Source of the DNA: Natronorubrum aibiense
GTDB lineage: Archaea > Halobacteriota > Halobacteria > Halobacteriales > Natrialbaceae
NCBI RefSeq assembly: GCF_009392895.1
Contig: NZ_CP045488.1
Span: 310,001-374,000 of the forward strand
DNA length: 64,000 nt
Reading direction: 5' to 3'
The position numbers were made by a program, and so were the translations under genes. Below are positions 35,581 to 45,837 of this stretch, piece after piece. Every line of letters starts with the position of its first letter. The first letter of the stretch is position 1. The notes beneath the pieces are model-generated. The model ran no database searches. It was not told where the DNA came from and saw nothing but the letters and a program-made list of their open reading frames with translations.

Positions 35581-37071
35581 TCAACAGTCGTACTCTATGC
35601 GTTCGTAGACTGTCGGCTCACTGACTGGGCCGTCAGGGTCGACGGGCTGTTCGACGAGCGAGATGGTCAGCGAGTCGACCTCGCGGTCCCTCCGTTGACA
35701 GAGGTACGCGGCCGCCGATTCGTACTGCGTCTCGTCGGCGTAGCGTAGCTCCATCCCGTAGCGTTTCCAGAGCGTGCTCGGATACGTCTCCGCGGCGGTC
35801 GGCGGCCGGTCGCGGCGTGCGTTGGCGATGTCGACAGTCTCGCCGGACTCGAGGGTCCCCTCGACGGCGTACCAGCTGTGTGCCGACGGCGGAGTTGGTG
35901 CGAAAAACGTCCAGCCCGCCTCGTCGAGTTCACCCTCCACCGCCGGCGTGTCGACGACGCCGATTCCAGCTGCCTGCCAGAGCAGACTCGAGATCAGCAG
36001 ACACGCGACGAGCCCGGAGGCGACGAGACGACGACCGCGCCGAAGGCGAGACGGAGCGCCGTCTCCCGTCGTGTTCGCGGGCGCACCGTCACCGTCGACC
36101 GTCGAGCGAGCACCGAATCCGTTCTCGGTCTCGAGACCGAACACGGTGACGAGTCGCTCGAGCCGATCCCAGACTCCCAGTGGGAGGAACAACAGCAGGC
36201 CAGCGATCATGACGAACGGGAACACGCCCAGCCGCATCGTCGCCGCCATCCCGAGGTGTGTCGCGCCGAACGCCGCCACGAGCGCGATGCGACGCCACCC
36301 GGTGACGACGAGCAACAACGCGCCGGCGGTCAACACGGCCGTCCAGAGCCAGTTGATCGCGGCGAGTGCCGTCGGGTACGCCGAAAGCGCCGGTCCGAGC
36401 AGTGTGAGATACTGGTTCAACTGAAAGATCTGCTGGACCGCCGTGCCGTCCATCCACGGCTCGCTCTGAAACTTGAGCACCGCGTTCGTCACGTAGATGG
36501 CCACGAAATGCACCAGAATCGCCACCGTTGCGACCGAACACACGCGGCGACCGCGACGGTCGGGCTGGCGACGGCCCTCAAGCGACCACCGGTCCTCGAG
36601 CGGGAGGAACAGGCCAAAAAGAAGAAAGCTGAGCAGGATCGTGTCACCGCCGTTAACGAGATGCGGATTACGGGCGTGCAGCGACGCGAACAGGACGAGT
36701 GAGCCAAGCGTCGCGAGGCGGGTTCGATAACCGACGAGCAAGAGGAACGCGAACCCGCCGGCGATCGCGAACAACACCGCCTGGAACCACGCCGCCCCGG
36801 ACAGCGCGTGGATCGACATCCGTCCGACCGTCGGATACGCCTCCAGAAGCGTCGACCGCGGAAAGACGCCCGCGTCGGTGTAGAACGTGCCCAGTCCCGG
36901 CAGCCGGAGGACCGCGAGATCGGCGAGCAAGAGCACGCCGAGTACGATCCGGAACGCACCGAGGGCTCGCGGGTCGATGCCAAGACGTGACTCGAGGACC
37001 GCTCGGAACGACTCGAGACCCCTCGAGTGTCGCTGCTTGGTAGTTGTTCGATCCGTTGGAGGGACAGTCAT
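35581..37071 (-). CDS. HTTM domain membrane protein (vitamin K carboxylase-like fold)
   Basis: This 496-residue polytopic protein contains an HTTM domain. [55 protein letters not shown] and [14 protein letters not shown] are typical of it, as is the later [20 protein letters not shown]. The family is related to vitamin K-dependent gamma-carboxylase, but most archaeal members have unknown function. The C-terminal 130 residues are a soluble domain. An AT-rich acttatagtacc (complement of about 37108-37119) looks like its own promoter. It interrupts the leucine gene order. Confidence 0.85.
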   Translation of the reverse strand: MTVPPTDRTTTKQRHSRGLESFRAVLESRLGIDPRALGAFRIVLGVLLLADLAVLRLPGLGTFYTDAGVFPRSTLLEAYPTVGRMSIHALSGAAWFQAVLFAIAGGFAFLLLVGYRTRLATLGSLVLFASLHARNPHLVNGGDTILLSFLLFGLFLPLEDRWSLEGRRQPDRRGRRVCSVATVAILVHFVAIYVTNAVLKFQSEPWMDGTAVQQIFQLNQYLTLLGPALSAYPTALAAINWLWTAVLTAGALLLVVTGWRRIALVAAFGATHLGMAATMRLGVFPFVMIAGLLLFLPLGVWDRLERLVTVFGLETENGFGARSTVDGDGAPANTTGDGAPSRLRRGRRLVASGLVACLLISSLLWQAAGIGVVDTPAVEGELDEAGWTFFAPTPPSAHSWYAVEGTLESGETVDIANARRDRPPTAAETYPSTLWKRYGMELRYADETQYESAAAYLCQRRDREVDSLTISLVEQPVDPDGPVSEPTVYERIEYDC

Positions 37072-37212
37072 TGGGGCTGAAACCGAAGTTGCCCTGGATT
37101 GTCAACGGTACTATAAGTGTTTTCTCCCTTTCGACGCCGTCACACTCGGAGACGGGGTCGGTCGGCGACTCGAACACAGTCGACTCACCCCAGCCTGCCG
37201 GTCACGGCACTG

Positions 37213-38127
37213 TCAGGGGCTACTAACACCGGAGGTCAGTCCCACCGCGTCGGCGATCGCACGCCGTTTGAGCAACACGAACCCGACGGCGACGAGGGCG
37301 AACCCGGCGATAGTCGCCGCACCGATCGACTCACCGAGCAGGAAGACGCCCGCCACTGTCGCGACGATCGGGACCACGTACGCGACCAGCGCTGCCTCGA
37401 ATGCGCCGTGTTCCTCGAGAATCCGAAAGTAGATGAAGAAGGCGATCGCCGTCGAGAAGACGCCGAGATAAACCAGCATGGCGATCGCCATCGGGGCGAT
37501 CGCGTCGGCGGACGGAAACTCGCCGGCTAGCAGGCTGCCGGCGTGTAAGACGAGCCCGCCCACGAACATCGACCAGCCGACGAGTGGAACGCGTTCGATG
37601 GTCGGGCCGGCCCGCTGGACCACCACGCCGCCGAGGGCGACGCTGGCGACCTGTCCGACGACGAGCAACCGAGCGACGGTGTCGCCTGCGAGCAGGTTCG
37701 CCGGATCGGGCTGGACGACCAGTCCGATGCCGAGGAAGCCGACAGCAGCGCCGACGGCACCGACCGCCGAAAGGCGTTCGCCGAGCAGCAAGATCGCCCA
37801 CAGTGCGGTGATGATGGGGACCAGACCCTGCAAAATGGCGGCGACGCCGCTGGGGACGGTCTGCTGGCCGATGAACAACAGGCCGTTGCCAGCGACGAGA
37901 AAGAGTCCGCCGCCCGCGATCGCGGCGAGGTTGTTCCGTCCGGTGGGCCACCACTCGTCGGTCAGCGTGACGGCAGCCACTAACAGCAAGGCGGCCGCGA
38001 TGTCGTATCGGAAGGCGGCGAACAAAAGCGGCGGAAGATACTCGAGGCCAACCGCGATTGCGGGAAACGACAGCCCCCACAAGACGGCGAGCAACAGGAA
38101 CAGCGACACATCGAGGGCTCGAGACAT
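37213..38127 (-). CDS. EamA/DMT family transporter
   Basis: This 304-residue protein has ten membrane segments in two EamA repeats. It starts MSRALDVSLFLLLAVLWGLS, and the first repeat includes PPLLFAAFRYDIAAALLLV and PIITALWAILLLGERLSAVG. The second includes YFRILEEHGAFEAALVAYVV and GVFLLGESIGAATIAGFALV. DMT exporters often move amino acids or metabolites. Its place after leuD makes branched-chain amino-acid export a reasonable but unproven idea. Confidence 0.9.
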   Translation of the reverse strand: MSRALDVSLFLLLAVLWGLSFPAIAVGLEYLPPLLFAAFRYDIAAALLLVAAVTLTDEWWPTGRNNLAAIAGGGLFLVAGNGLLFIGQQTVPSGVAAILQGLVPIITALWAILLLGERLSAVGAVGAAVGFLGIGLVVQPDPANLLAGDTVARLLVVGQVASVALGGVVVQRAGPTIERVPLVGWSMFVGGLVLHAGSLLAGEFPSADAIAPMAIAMLVYLGVFSTAIAFFIYFRILEEHGAFEAALVAYVVPIVATVAGVFLLGESIGAATIAGFALVAVGFVLLKRRAIADAVGLTSGVSSP

Positions 38128-38279
38128 ACCGTATACAGGCGTGGATCTCCGAAAGCGCTGGCGATTTCGGAACCTATCGCCGCCGGTCACCGTTCGAGAC
38201 GCCTGCGTGAAAACGACACTCGAGTCCGCTCGAGTGCGGTGGTCGGTTCGAAAGCGGCGAAGCCGCGATTGGCTTGGCG

Positions 38280-38921
38280 TTACTCGGCCTCAGGGATCGC
38301 CGCGTCGTCGACGTACGGCAGTTCCTGGGCCTTCTTACGGACTTCGCCGGCGTTGGACTTCATCAGCGCCGTCGTGTCCCAGACACCGTCGACCAGGGCC
38401 TTGCGCTGGGCCTCGTCGACGGTGACGTCGATCGTGTCGTCGCCGTAGGTGACCGTCTCGGCTTCAACGTCGATGTCGATCTCCTCGTCAGGGTGCTCGT
38501 CGACCCAGTCCTGCAGTTCCTGGATCGTCTCGCTGTCGGCCGTCACGGTCGGGATGCCGAGGGCGAGACAGTTGCCTGCGAAAATCTCGGCGAAGCTCTC
38601 GCCGATGATCGCGTCGATCCCCCAGCGCATCAGCGCCTGCGGGGCGTGTTCGCGCGAGGAGCCACATCCGAAGTTGCTGTTGACGACCATCACCGACGAA
38701 CCCTGGAACCGATCCTCGTTCATCGGGTGGTCTTTCTGGTTGTCGTCGTCGTCGAATCGCAGGTCGAAGAAGGCGAACTCACCCAGCCCATCGAAGGTGA
38801 CGACCTTCATGAATCGCGCAGGGATGATCTGGTCGGTGTCGATGTCGTTGCCTCGGATCGGGATCCCCGAGCCGGAGACGGAATCGACTTTCGGAATCTC
38901 GACGTCGTCGGTGTCAGTCAT
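38280..38921 (-). CDS. leuD: 3-isopropylmalate dehydratase small subunit
   Basis: This 213-residue protein is the swivelling small subunit that, with LeuC, isomerises 2- to 3-isopropylmalate. Motifs are [36 protein letters not shown] and [13 protein letters not shown]. Its ATG overlaps the leuC stop by four bases. The length is normal. Confidence 0.95.
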   Translation of the reverse strand: MTDTDDVEIPKVDSVSGSGIPIRGNDIDTDQIIPARFMKVVTFDGLGEFAFFDLRFDDDDNQKDHPMNEDRFQGSSVMVVNSNFGCGSSREHAPQALMRWGIDAIIGESFAEIFAGNCLALGIPTVTADSETIQELQDWVDEHPDEEIDIDVEAETVTYGDDTIDVTVDEAQRKALVDGVWDTTALMKSNAGEVRKKAQELPYVDDAAIPEAE

Positions 38922-40339
38922 ACAGTGGTCACCTCCTTCAGTTCGCGCACGTCAGTTACTTCCCCGGTGACCGCCGCCGCGGCGACCATCTGCGGGTTCA
39001 TCAAGACGGTGCGGCCGTCCTTGCTACCCTGTCGGCCGACGAAGTTCCGGTTCGAGGAGGAAGCAGAGGCCTCGTCGCCCTCGAGTTGGTCTTCGTTCAT
39101 GCCGAGACACATCGAACAGCCGGCGTTGCGCCACTCGAAGCCGGCCTCCTCGAAGATGTCTTTCAGGCCCTCCTCCTCGGCAGTGTGCTGGACGCGCTGG
39201 CTGCCGGGGACGACCAACGCACGGACGTCGTCGTCGACCTGTCGGCCGTCGATGATCTCGGCGGCACGGCGCAGGTCGGGCAGACGGGCGTTCGTACAGG
39301 ACCCGAGGAAGGCAACGTCGATGTCGTAGCCTTCCATCGTCTCGCCGGGTTCGACGCGCATGTGCTCCTGTGCGCGTCGGGCCGTGTCCTGTTTCTCCTC
39401 GGGCAGGTCCTCGGGGGCCGGAATCGGCTCGGTGACGCCGACGCCCTGTCCGGGCGTGGTCCCCCACGTGACGACTGGCTCGAGTTCGTTCGCGTCGATG
39501 GTGACGACGTCGTCGTACTCGGCATCGTCGTCGGATTTGATCGACTCCCAGTACGGTTTGAGTTCGTCGAACTTCTCGGGGTTGTCCTGGAAGTAGTCGG
39601 TCTCCTCGAGCCACTCGTAGGTGGTCTCGTCGGGGTTGACGTAGCCCGCGCGAGCGCCGCCTTCGATCGACATGTTACAGATCGACATCCGACCCTCCAT
39701 GCCGAGGTTCTCGATGGCCTCGCCAGCGTACTCGTAGACGTAGCCGACGCCGCCTTCGGTACCGAGTCGGCGGATGATCTCGAGGATGATGTCTTTCGCT
39801 TCGACACCCTCGCCGAGTTCGCCGTCGACCTGAATCTTGCGGACCTTCTGTTTCTCCATCGCGACGGTGCCCGTCGCGAGCACGTCCCGAATCTGAGAGG
39901 TCCCGATCCCAAAGGCGAGCGCGCCGAACGCGCCGTGGGTCGAGGTGTGGGAGTCCCCACAGACGATCGTCTTGCCGGGCTGGGTGAGCCCCTGCTCTGG
40001 ACCGATGACGTGGACGATCCCCTGATCGCCCGACGTCGGGTCCGAGAAGTCGATGCCCGCCTCGCGGACGTTCTCCTCGAGTTCGGCCATCATCTCCTCG
40101 GCGGCGTCTTCTTCGTACGGTCGGGACTGGTCGGCCGTCGGCACGATGTGGTCGACCGTCGCGTGAGTCAGCTTCGGATAGGCGACCTCGAGGTCGCGCT
40201 CGCGGAGCATCCCGAACGCCTGCGGACTCGTGACCTCGTGGATGAGGTGCAGCCCGATGAACAGCTGATCCTGTCCGGTCGGCAGCGTGGTGACTTTGTG
40301 TCGATCCCAGACCTTGTCGTACAGTGTTCCCTCACTCAT
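38918..40339 (-). CDS. leuC: 3-isopropylmalate dehydratase large subunit
   Basis: This 473-residue aconitase-family protein carries the [4Fe-4S] ligands in [12 protein letters not shown] and in [13 protein letters not shown]. Other marks are [21 protein letters not shown] and [20 protein letters not shown]. It works with LeuD in leucine synthesis. Its start overlaps the stop of the 89-residue gene by four bases. Confidence 0.96.
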   Translation of the reverse strand: MSEGTLYDKVWDRHKVTTLPTGQDQLFIGLHLIHEVTSPQAFGMLRERDLEVAYPKLTHATVDHIVPTADQSRPYEEDAAEEMMAELEENVREAGIDFSDPTSGDQGIVHVIGPEQGLTQPGKTIVCGDSHTSTHGAFGALAFGIGTSQIRDVLATGTVAMEKQKVRKIQVDGELGEGVEAKDIILEIIRRLGTEGGVGYVYEYAGEAIENLGMEGRMSICNMSIEGGARAGYVNPDETTYEWLEETDYFQDNPEKFDELKPYWESIKSDDDAEYDDVVTIDANELEPVVTWGTTPGQGVGVTEPIPAPEDLPEEKQDTARRAQEHMRVEPGETMEGYDIDVAFLGSCTNARLPDLRRAAEIIDGRQVDDDVRALVVPGSQRVQHTAEEEGLKDIFEEAGFEWRNAGCSMCLGMNEDQLEGDEASASSSNRNFVGRQGSKDGRTVLMNPQMVAAAAVTGEVTDVRELKEVTTV

Positions 40340-40605
40340 TCTACGTCCTCTACGGCGTCTTCGTCTTCGTGTTCGCTGCCGCGTTCGAAGACGCGGTTTG
40401 CGTCGGCCGCCTGTTTCGGCGGCGTGTGATCGACGTCTTTCATCGTTCGGTTCTCTGTTTTGCCGTTCGAATCGGTCGCGCTCGGCTCACCGCCGTCCGT
40501 CGCGACGGTCGGGCCGCGGCTGAACAGTCGGCCAGCCGTTTCCCCGGTGTAGGGGTTGGTGTGGCTGACGTCAGCCATCGTCTCTGTCGTGTCGTGTTCG
40601 CTCAT
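40336..40605 (-). CDS. Small acidic protein with an internal duplicated motif, between ilvC and leuC
   Basis: This 89-residue protein lies inside the operon, 14 bases after ilvC and overlapping leuC by four bases. It has two similar halves: [20 protein letters not shown] (from residue 10) and [20 protein letters not shown] (from about residue 55). Both follow the pattern M-x-D-V-x-H-T-x-P, seven variable residues, R-x-F-x-R-G. There is no recognised fold or known enzyme in this. The tail is Glu/Asp-rich. Its function is unknown; a link to branched-chain synthesis is inferred from position. Confidence 0.75.
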   Translation of the reverse strand: MSEHDTTETMADVSHTNPYTGETAGRLFSRGPTVATDGGEPSATDSNGKTENRTMKDVDHTPPKQAADANRVFERGSEHEDEDAVEDVE

Positions 40606-40619
40606 TGTGTGGGGTGTGC

Positions 40620-41672
40620 TCAGTCGTCCGCCGTCACTTCAGCGGACTCGGGTTCGGTTTCGCTCTCGTCGTCGGCCCAAGCGAACAGCTCGCGCAGTCG
40701 CGCGCCGACGTCTTCGATCTCGTGTTCCTGCTCGGCCTGCCGGAGCTGACTGTAGCTCGGTCGACCGGCCTGGTTCTCGACGATCCACTCGCGCGTGAAC
40801 TCGCCGTTTTGAATCTCCTCGAGGACCTCGTCCATGTTCTCACGAACGTGGTCGTCGACGATGCGATCGCCACGGGTGAGCCCGCCGTACTCGGCAGTGT
40901 CGGAGACGGAGTTCCACATCTCCATGTTCCCACCTTCGTACATTAGGTCGACGATCAGTTTGAGTTCGTTGAGACACTCGAAGTACGCGATCTCGGGCGA
41001 ATAACCCGCATCGACCAGCGCCTCGTAGCCGTGTTTGACCAGCGCGGTCACGCCGCCACAGAGGACGGCCTGCTCGCCGAAGAGGTCGGACTCGACTTCT
41101 TCCTGGAACGTCGTCTCGATGACGCCAGCACGGGCACAGCCGATCGCCTTCGCGTACGCGAGGGCTCGCTTCTGTGCGTCACCGGTCGTATCCTGATAGA
41201 TCGCCAGCAGGCCGGGCGTTCCTTCGTCGTTCTCGTAGTTCCGGCGGACGAGGTGGCCCGGACTCTTGGGGGCGACCATCGTCACGTCGACGCCTTCCGG
41301 CGGCTGGATCTGGTTGTAGTGGATGTTCAGCCCGTGGGCGAACTGGAGCGTGTCACCGGCCTCGAGGTTCGGTTCGATGGCGTTCTCGTAGACGTCGGCC
41401 TGAACCGTGTCGGGAACGAGGACGGAAACGTAGGATGCCTGCGAGACGGCGTCGGCTGGCGTCGTGACCGTCAGCCCGTCGGCTTCGGCTGCCGAGCGCG
41501 AGGAGGAGTCCTCGCGCAGGCCGACGACGACGTCGACCCCGCTGTCGTGAAGGTTCAGTGCGTGGGCGTGGCCCTGGCTGCCGTAGCCGAGCACGGCCAC
41601 GGTCTCGTCGTCGAGCGTCGATACGTCTGCATCATCGTCGTAGTAGATGTCGGTAGTGAATTCGTCAGTCAT
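40620..41672 (-). CDS. ilvC: Ketol-acid reductoisomerase
   Basis: This 350-residue enzyme reduces and rearranges acetolactate-type acids in valine and isoleucine synthesis. It has the nucleotide-binding [38 protein letters not shown], and the knotted C-terminal domain [18 protein letters not shown] with [18 protein letters not shown]. The last 30 residues form an acidic extension. The Arg/Ser-rich loop [13 protein letters not shown] suggests NADPH use. Its ATG overlaps the ilvN stop. Confidence 0.96.
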   Translation of the reverse strand: MTDEFTTDIYYDDDADVSTLDDETVAVLGYGSQGHAHALNLHDSGVDVVVGLREDSSSRSAAEADGLTVTTPADAVSQASYVSVLVPDTVQADVYENAIEPNLEAGDTLQFAHGLNIHYNQIQPPEGVDVTMVAPKSPGHLVRRNYENDEGTPGLLAIYQDTTGDAQKRALAYAKAIGCARAGVIETTFQEEVESDLFGEQAVLCGGVTALVKHGYEALVDAGYSPEIAYFECLNELKLIVDLMYEGGNMEMWNSVSDTAEYGGLTRGDRIVDDHVRENMDEVLEEIQNGEFTREWIVENQAGRPSYSQLRQAEQEHEIEDVGARLRELFAWADDESETEPESAEVTADD

Positions 41673-42333
41673 CGTCTGCTGTTTGGGTGTGGGGGTGTTT
41701 GTCCTGTCGATTCATCTCCTCGGTACCGACGGCCGGCGACTGCGCGGCCGTCTCGTCGGTGCTTCGGGCGAGCGCCGTCAGACCGGTTCGGGAGATCTCC
41801 CGAATGCCGAACTGACTGAACGTCTCGACCGCGGCCTCGATCTTCTGACGGGTCCCGGTGATTTCGATCGTCGCCGTCTCCGGACAGGAGTCGACGGTCT
41901 TGCCGCCGTACATGTCCGCGACGGCAGCGACCTGGTCAGGTCGGTCGGCGGCGACTTTCACGAGAGCGAGCTCCCGGCGCATCGCGTCGGGCTCGAGTTC
42001 GCGAACCGAGATCACCGGCACCAGCTTTCGCAGCTGCTTTTTGATCTGGTCGATGCCGGGGTCGGGTTCCTCGACGACGACCGTGATTCGGGCACGCTCC
42101 TCGTCCTCGGTCGGTCCAACCGTCAGGCTCTCGATGTTGAACTGCCGTCTCGAGAACAGTCCCGAGACGTCAGAGAGCACGCCGGGCTCGTGTTTGACCA
42201 GCGCCGAGATGACCGTCCGACGTGGGTCGTGTGTCGCCTCGACTTCGGGATCGATACGAATGCCTTGCTTGTTGCGCCGGCCCGCGGGCGTTGGTCGCTC
42301 CTCGGGTGCCGGTCCATCTAAGCCACGTTTCAT
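41665..42333 (-). CDS. ilvN: Acetolactate synthase small (regulatory) subunit
   Basis: This 222-residue ACT-domain protein regulates acetolactate synthase by valine. ACT motifs are [20 protein letters not shown] and [20 protein letters not shown], followed by the second domain [20 protein letters not shown]. The ATG at 42333 overlaps the ilvB stop (ATGA), and its end overlaps ilvC by eight bases. N- and C-terminal tails are longer than in bacterial IlvN. Confidence 0.93.
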   Translation of the reverse strand: MKRGLDGPAPEERPTPAGRRNKQGIRIDPEVEATHDPRRTVISALVKHEPGVLSDVSGLFSRRQFNIESLTVGPTEDEERARITVVVEEPDPGIDQIKKQLRKLVPVISVRELEPDAMRRELALVKVAADRPDQVAAVADMYGGKTVDSCPETATIEITGTRQKIEAAVETFSQFGIREISRTGLTALARSTDETAAQSPAVGTEEMNRQDKHPHTQTADDD

Positions 42334-44150
42334 AGCTGATCCTCCGTCAGTGCGAACTGTCCGTTGTCGCCGCCGCTTGGCACCATCGGGTAGACGTTGG
42401 CGTCGGGATCGATGTGGACGTCGATCACCGAGGGGCCGTCGTAGGCCAGTGCCTCTTCGATCGTCTCTGCAACGTCGTCGTAGTCGTCGATACGGAATCC
42501 GGCCGCGCCGAAGGCTTCGGCGAGCTTGTCGAATTCGGGCATCCAGTTGTAGTCCGACGCGGCGTGGCGGCCACCGAAGAAGGCGTCCTGCCACTGTCGA
42601 ACCATCCCGATGTACTCATTGTTGAGCACCGCGACGGTGATGTCTAAGTTCTCGCGAACCGCAACCGACAGCTCCTGCAGTGTCATCAGGAACGAGCCGT
42701 CGCCGTCGATACAGACGACGTCCTGGTCGTCGTCGGCTGCGAGTCGCGCGCCGATCGCCGCGGGCAGGCCGTAGCCCATCGTCCCGAGTCCGTGACTCGA
42801 GACCCACGTTCGGGGCTCGGTGTAGGTCCAGTACTGGCAGGCCCACATCTGGTGTTGCCCGACGCCGGTCGTGACGATGGTGTCGTCGGCCGTCGCCTCG
42901 TCTAAGGCCTCGACGACGAACTCGGGTTGAACCGGTTCGTCCTCGGGCGCGTCGTAGGCCATCGAGTAGTCGGATTTCCACTGCTGACACTGGGCGCGCC
43001 ACTTCTTGGCTTCCGGTGAGGTCTCGACGGCAGTCGAAAGCTGCTCGACGACCGTTTCGGCGTCGCCGATCAGCGGGTAGTCCGCGTGGATGTTCTTCGA
43101 GATCTCGGCGGGGTCGATGTCGACGTGGATGATCTCCGCGTCGGGGGCAAACGTTTCGATGCCGCCGGTCAAGCGGTCGTCGAATCGCGTCCCGATTGCC
43201 AGCATCGTATCACAGTGGGTGATCGCCATGTTGGCGTACCCGGTGCCGTGCATGCCGGCCATCTCCATCGAGAGTTCGTGATCTTCGGGGAACGCCCCGA
43301 TACCGGGCATCGTCGTGATGACCGGGATCTCGTGTTCGATCGCGAACTCGCGGCAGGCCTCGCTGGCCTCGCCTTTGATGACGCCGCCGCCGAGCAGCAT
43401 GACGGGACGAGTTGCGTTCTCGAGTCGTTCGGCCGCGGCGGCGACGATCTCCGCGTTGGCCCGTTCCTGCACGTGGTAGGTATCGGGCGTTTTCGGCTCG
43501 TCGGGCTCGCGGTCGGTCTCGGATTTGGTGACGTCTTTGGGTAGGTCAACCAGCGTCGGGCCGGGTCGTCCTTCGCGGGCGAGCGCGAACGCCTCGCTGA
43601 CGTCGCTACCGACCCGATCCGGATCGCTCGCGAACGTGTTGTCTTTCGTGACCGGCTTCGTGACGCCAGTCGTGTCGGTCTCCTGGAAAGCGTCGTTGCC
43701 GACGAACGCCGTCGGCACCTGGCCCGTCAGGGCGACCAGCGGGTCCGAGTCCATGTCGGCGTCAGCGATCCCCGTCACGAGGTTCGTCGCGCCGGGACCG
43801 GACGTCGCCAGACAGATGCCCGGCTCGCCCGAGACGATGCCGTAGGCGTCGGCCGCGTGGGCCGCCGCCTGTTCGTGGGCCATCGTCACGTGATAGATCT
43901 CGGAATCATACAGCGCGTCGTAGACGGGCATGATCGCCCCGCCCTGCACGCCGAAGGCGTACTCGACGCCCGCGTTCTCGAGGGCGCGCACGACCGACTG
44001 GGCACCGTTGGTGACGGGCTCGGTCGTCGACTCTGACGCCGCGTCGGCGTCGGGTTCGGTGACCGCGTCCGGTGCTGCGCTGTCCGTGATCTGGTCGTCG
44101 TCCTGTTCGTCCGTTTCAGCTGGTGTGACCTTTGCTGCGCGTTCGCTCAT
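42330..44150 (-). CDS. ilvB: Acetolactate synthase large subunit
   Basis: This 606-residue thiamine-diphosphate enzyme makes acetolactate for valine, leucine and isoleucine synthesis. It has ALENAGVEYAFGVQGGAIMP, the catalytic Glu in TMAHEQAAAHAADAYG, GPGATNLVTGIADADMDSDP, and the TDP-binding VVCIDGDGSFLMTLQELSVA with NNEYIGMVRQWQDAFFGGR. An acidic extension of about 45 residues precedes the catalytic core. The upstream 335 bases hold a possible structured leader. Confidence 0.95.
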   Translation of the reverse strand: MSERAAKVTPAETDEQDDDQITDSAAPDAVTEPDADAASESTTEPVTNGAQSVVRALENAGVEYAFGVQGGAIMPVYDALYDSEIYHVTMAHEQAAAHAADAYGIVSGEPGICLATSGPGATNLVTGIADADMDSDPLVALTGQVPTAFVGNDAFQETDTTGVTKPVTKDNTFASDPDRVGSDVSEAFALAREGRPGPTLVDLPKDVTKSETDREPDEPKTPDTYHVQERANAEIVAAAAERLENATRPVMLLGGGVIKGEASEACREFAIEHEIPVITTMPGIGAFPEDHELSMEMAGMHGTGYANMAITHCDTMLAIGTRFDDRLTGGIETFAPDAEIIHVDIDPAEISKNIHADYPLIGDAETVVEQLSTAVETSPEAKKWRAQCQQWKSDYSMAYDAPEDEPVQPEFVVEALDEATADDTIVTTGVGQHQMWACQYWTYTEPRTWVSSHGLGTMGYGLPAAIGARLAADDDQDVVCIDGDGSFLMTLQELSVAVRENLDITVAVLNNEYIGMVRQWQDAFFGGRHAASDYNWMPEFDKLAEAFGAAGFRIDDYDDVAETIEEALAYDGPSVIDVHIDPDANVYPMVPSGGDNGQFALTEDQL

Positions 44151-44212
44151 CGATTGCCTCCCGCCGCCGTGCGGCGATCCGTTGTGGCTCTGGGTGTGTA
44201 ATAGGGTGTCAT
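44147..44212 (-). CDS. Possible 21-codon upstream reading frame before ilvB
   Basis: ATG at 44212 opens a 21-residue frame (MTPYYTPRATTDRRTAAGGN and one more residue) whose TGA overlaps the ilvB ATG as ATGA. Termination there could couple translation into ilvB. It lacks Leu, Ile and Val codons, so it is not a classical branched-chain attenuation peptide. It may simply be chance, since a TATA-like ctattacac lies inside it. Confidence 0.25.
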   Translation of the reverse strand: MTPYYTPRATTDRRTAAGGNR

Positions 44213-44485
44213 CTGCTGGAGTTGCTGTCGCTGTGAAAACGGTGCGACGAATTCGGGACCGGAGCTACGGGATACTAGATGAGGGGCGAGAGTGCCCCTA
44301 CAATACGAATCGAAGCGAGCGCGCTGCTGTCGACCGCGGATAGGCGACCCGACAGCTGAGCGCGGACCGTCATTACTACTGACGTAGGTCCCTCGAGGAC
44401 TATAATCCTTGCGAGTCTCGTCGATCGAACCGCTCGAGCGCCACAGCAGGGGCTCGCGGGCGGTGGCAAACGGGGAAGACATCGC
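44151..44485 (-). promoter_or_regulatory. ilvB upstream region with candidate structured leader
   Basis: This 335-base gap lies between the leuA stop and the ilvB start. A TATA-like gattatag (complement of about 44399-44406) could start a leader of about 226 bases. Within it are the inverted repeats GCTGTCG/CGACAGC (44326-44332 and 44350-44356) and a GGGGC/GCCCC hairpin (44283-44298). A second TATA-like box near 44199-44207 would give a short leader with gggaggc before the ATG. ilvB therefore has at least one promoter of its own. Confidence 0.4.
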
Positions 44486-45719
44486 TTAGACGCGCACCTC
44501 CTCCTCCTCTGTCTGGCGTTCAACGCCAGCCTCCTTGGCGAACCGCTCCAGATCGTCGACGGTGACCCGTCGTTTCTCGGCGCCGTAGTCTTTGACGCGG
44601 CGGGTGACCGCTTTGACCTGCTCGTCGGTCGGATCGAAGCCGCGTTCGTGCAGGCGTTCACGGACCGAGTGGGTCCCGGTGTGTTTGCCCATGACCAGTC
44701 GGCGCTTGGCACCGACCATTTCCGGCGTCATGACGCCGGGCTCGAACGTATCGGAGTTTTCGATGACGCCGGCGGCGTGGATCCCACTTTCGTGGGAGAA
44801 GGCGTTGTCACCGACGATCGGCTTGTTGCCCGGCGTCCCCATGCCGCTTTTCTCTTCGACGATCTCCGAGAGTTCGGTGATGCGGGTCGTGTCGATCCCC
44901 GTATCGGTCTGGTAGAGCGACTCGACGGCCATCACGAACTCCTCGTAGGCGGCGTTGCCTGCCCGCTCGCCAATGGAGTTGACGGAGACCTGTGCCTGGT
45001 CCGCTCCCGCTTCGATGCCGGCCAACGCGTTGGCGGTGGCCAGTCCGAAGTCGTCGTGTGCGTGGACGTCGATCCGCGCGTCGGTGTGGGCCGCGACCTT
45101 CTTGATCATGGCCTTGAACCGGGTCGGCGTCGCGACGCCAGTGGTGTCCGGAATGTTGATCCAGTCGACGCCTGCCTCCGTGACCGCCTCGATCACGTCG
45201 ATCAGGAACTGCTCGTCGGTCCGTGTCGCGTCCATCGGCGAGAACATACAGGTCGTTCCCGTTTCGGTGACACGTTCGACTGCGTCGACTGCGCGCTGTA
45301 CGACTTCGTCCCGTGTGGTGTGCATCGAGTCCTCGATCTGGACGTCGCTGGTGCTGACGAACGTGTGCACCATCTCGACGCCCGAATCCAGTGCGGCTTC
45401 GATGTCCGCATCGACAACGCGGGCTAACCCGCACGTCGTTGCCTGCGTCGAAGACGCGATGTCACGAACGGCCTCGAACTCCGCGTCCGAGTTGACCGGG
45501 AACCCAGCTTCGATGACGTGGGTGCCCATCTCGTCCAGAATGGACGCGATCTGCCGTTTGTCGTCGTAGGAGAACGAAGTTCCGGGAGACTGTTCACCAT
45601 CCCGGAGGGTGGTATCAAAGACACGTGCTGACTCTATTTCGTCAGTGGAATCTAACGTGCCCTGGAAGAACTCGACCCCCCTGACTGGTGTCAGAGGACG
45701 GGTTGTCTTGTGAAGACAT
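44486..45719 (-). CDS. leuA: 2-isopropylmalate synthase (LeuA/CimA family) with apparent frameshift near the N-terminus
   Basis: The body of this roughly 410-residue enzyme is intact: FDTTLRDGEQSPGTSFSYDD, VIEAGFPVNSDAEFEAVRD, MVHTFVSTSDVQIEDSMH, DVHAHDDFGLATANALAGIE and FSHESGIHAAGVIENSDTF. It condenses 2-ketoisovalerate with acetyl-CoA; the related citramalate synthase cannot be ruled out. No ATG, GTG or TTG exists in its frame before the catalytic FDTTLRDGEQ. An ATG at 45719, 29 bases after a TATA box, starts a frame that enters a run of six G (45676-45681). Removing one G would join MSSQDNPSSDTSQ to GVEFFQGTLDST. As written, the first in-frame ATG is 45529, which would lose catalytic residues. 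A sequencing error, recent mutation or slippage is possible. Confidence 0.88.
45676..45681 (-). other. Homopolymer run at the leuA frameshift
   Basis: Six G on the coding strand separate the frame of the leaderless ATG (45719) from the frame of the LeuA enzyme. Five G would make one continuous frame. Confidence 0.75.
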
Positions 45720-45744
45720 TGTATCTGAATCCGAGGTGCGACGA

Positions 45745-45753
45745 TATATATAA
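45745..45753 (-). promoter_or_regulatory. TATA box of leuA
   Basis: The reverse strand reads ttatatata, centred about 29 bases before the ATG at 45719. This strong box supports 45719 as the genuine, leaderless start, even though that frame is interrupted. Confidence 0.65.
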
Positions 45754-45837
45754 ACCTAACGCTGTGGTGGTCGATCGTTGATATGACATCGGTTCACGCA
45801 ATCACGTAGTAGGCGAAAAATCGCATGACGTAAACGG

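Noticed and set aside
39086-40429. 447-codon plus-strand frame opposite leuC
   Set aside because: It is antisense to a complete LeuC with iron-sulfur ligands and has no motif of its own.
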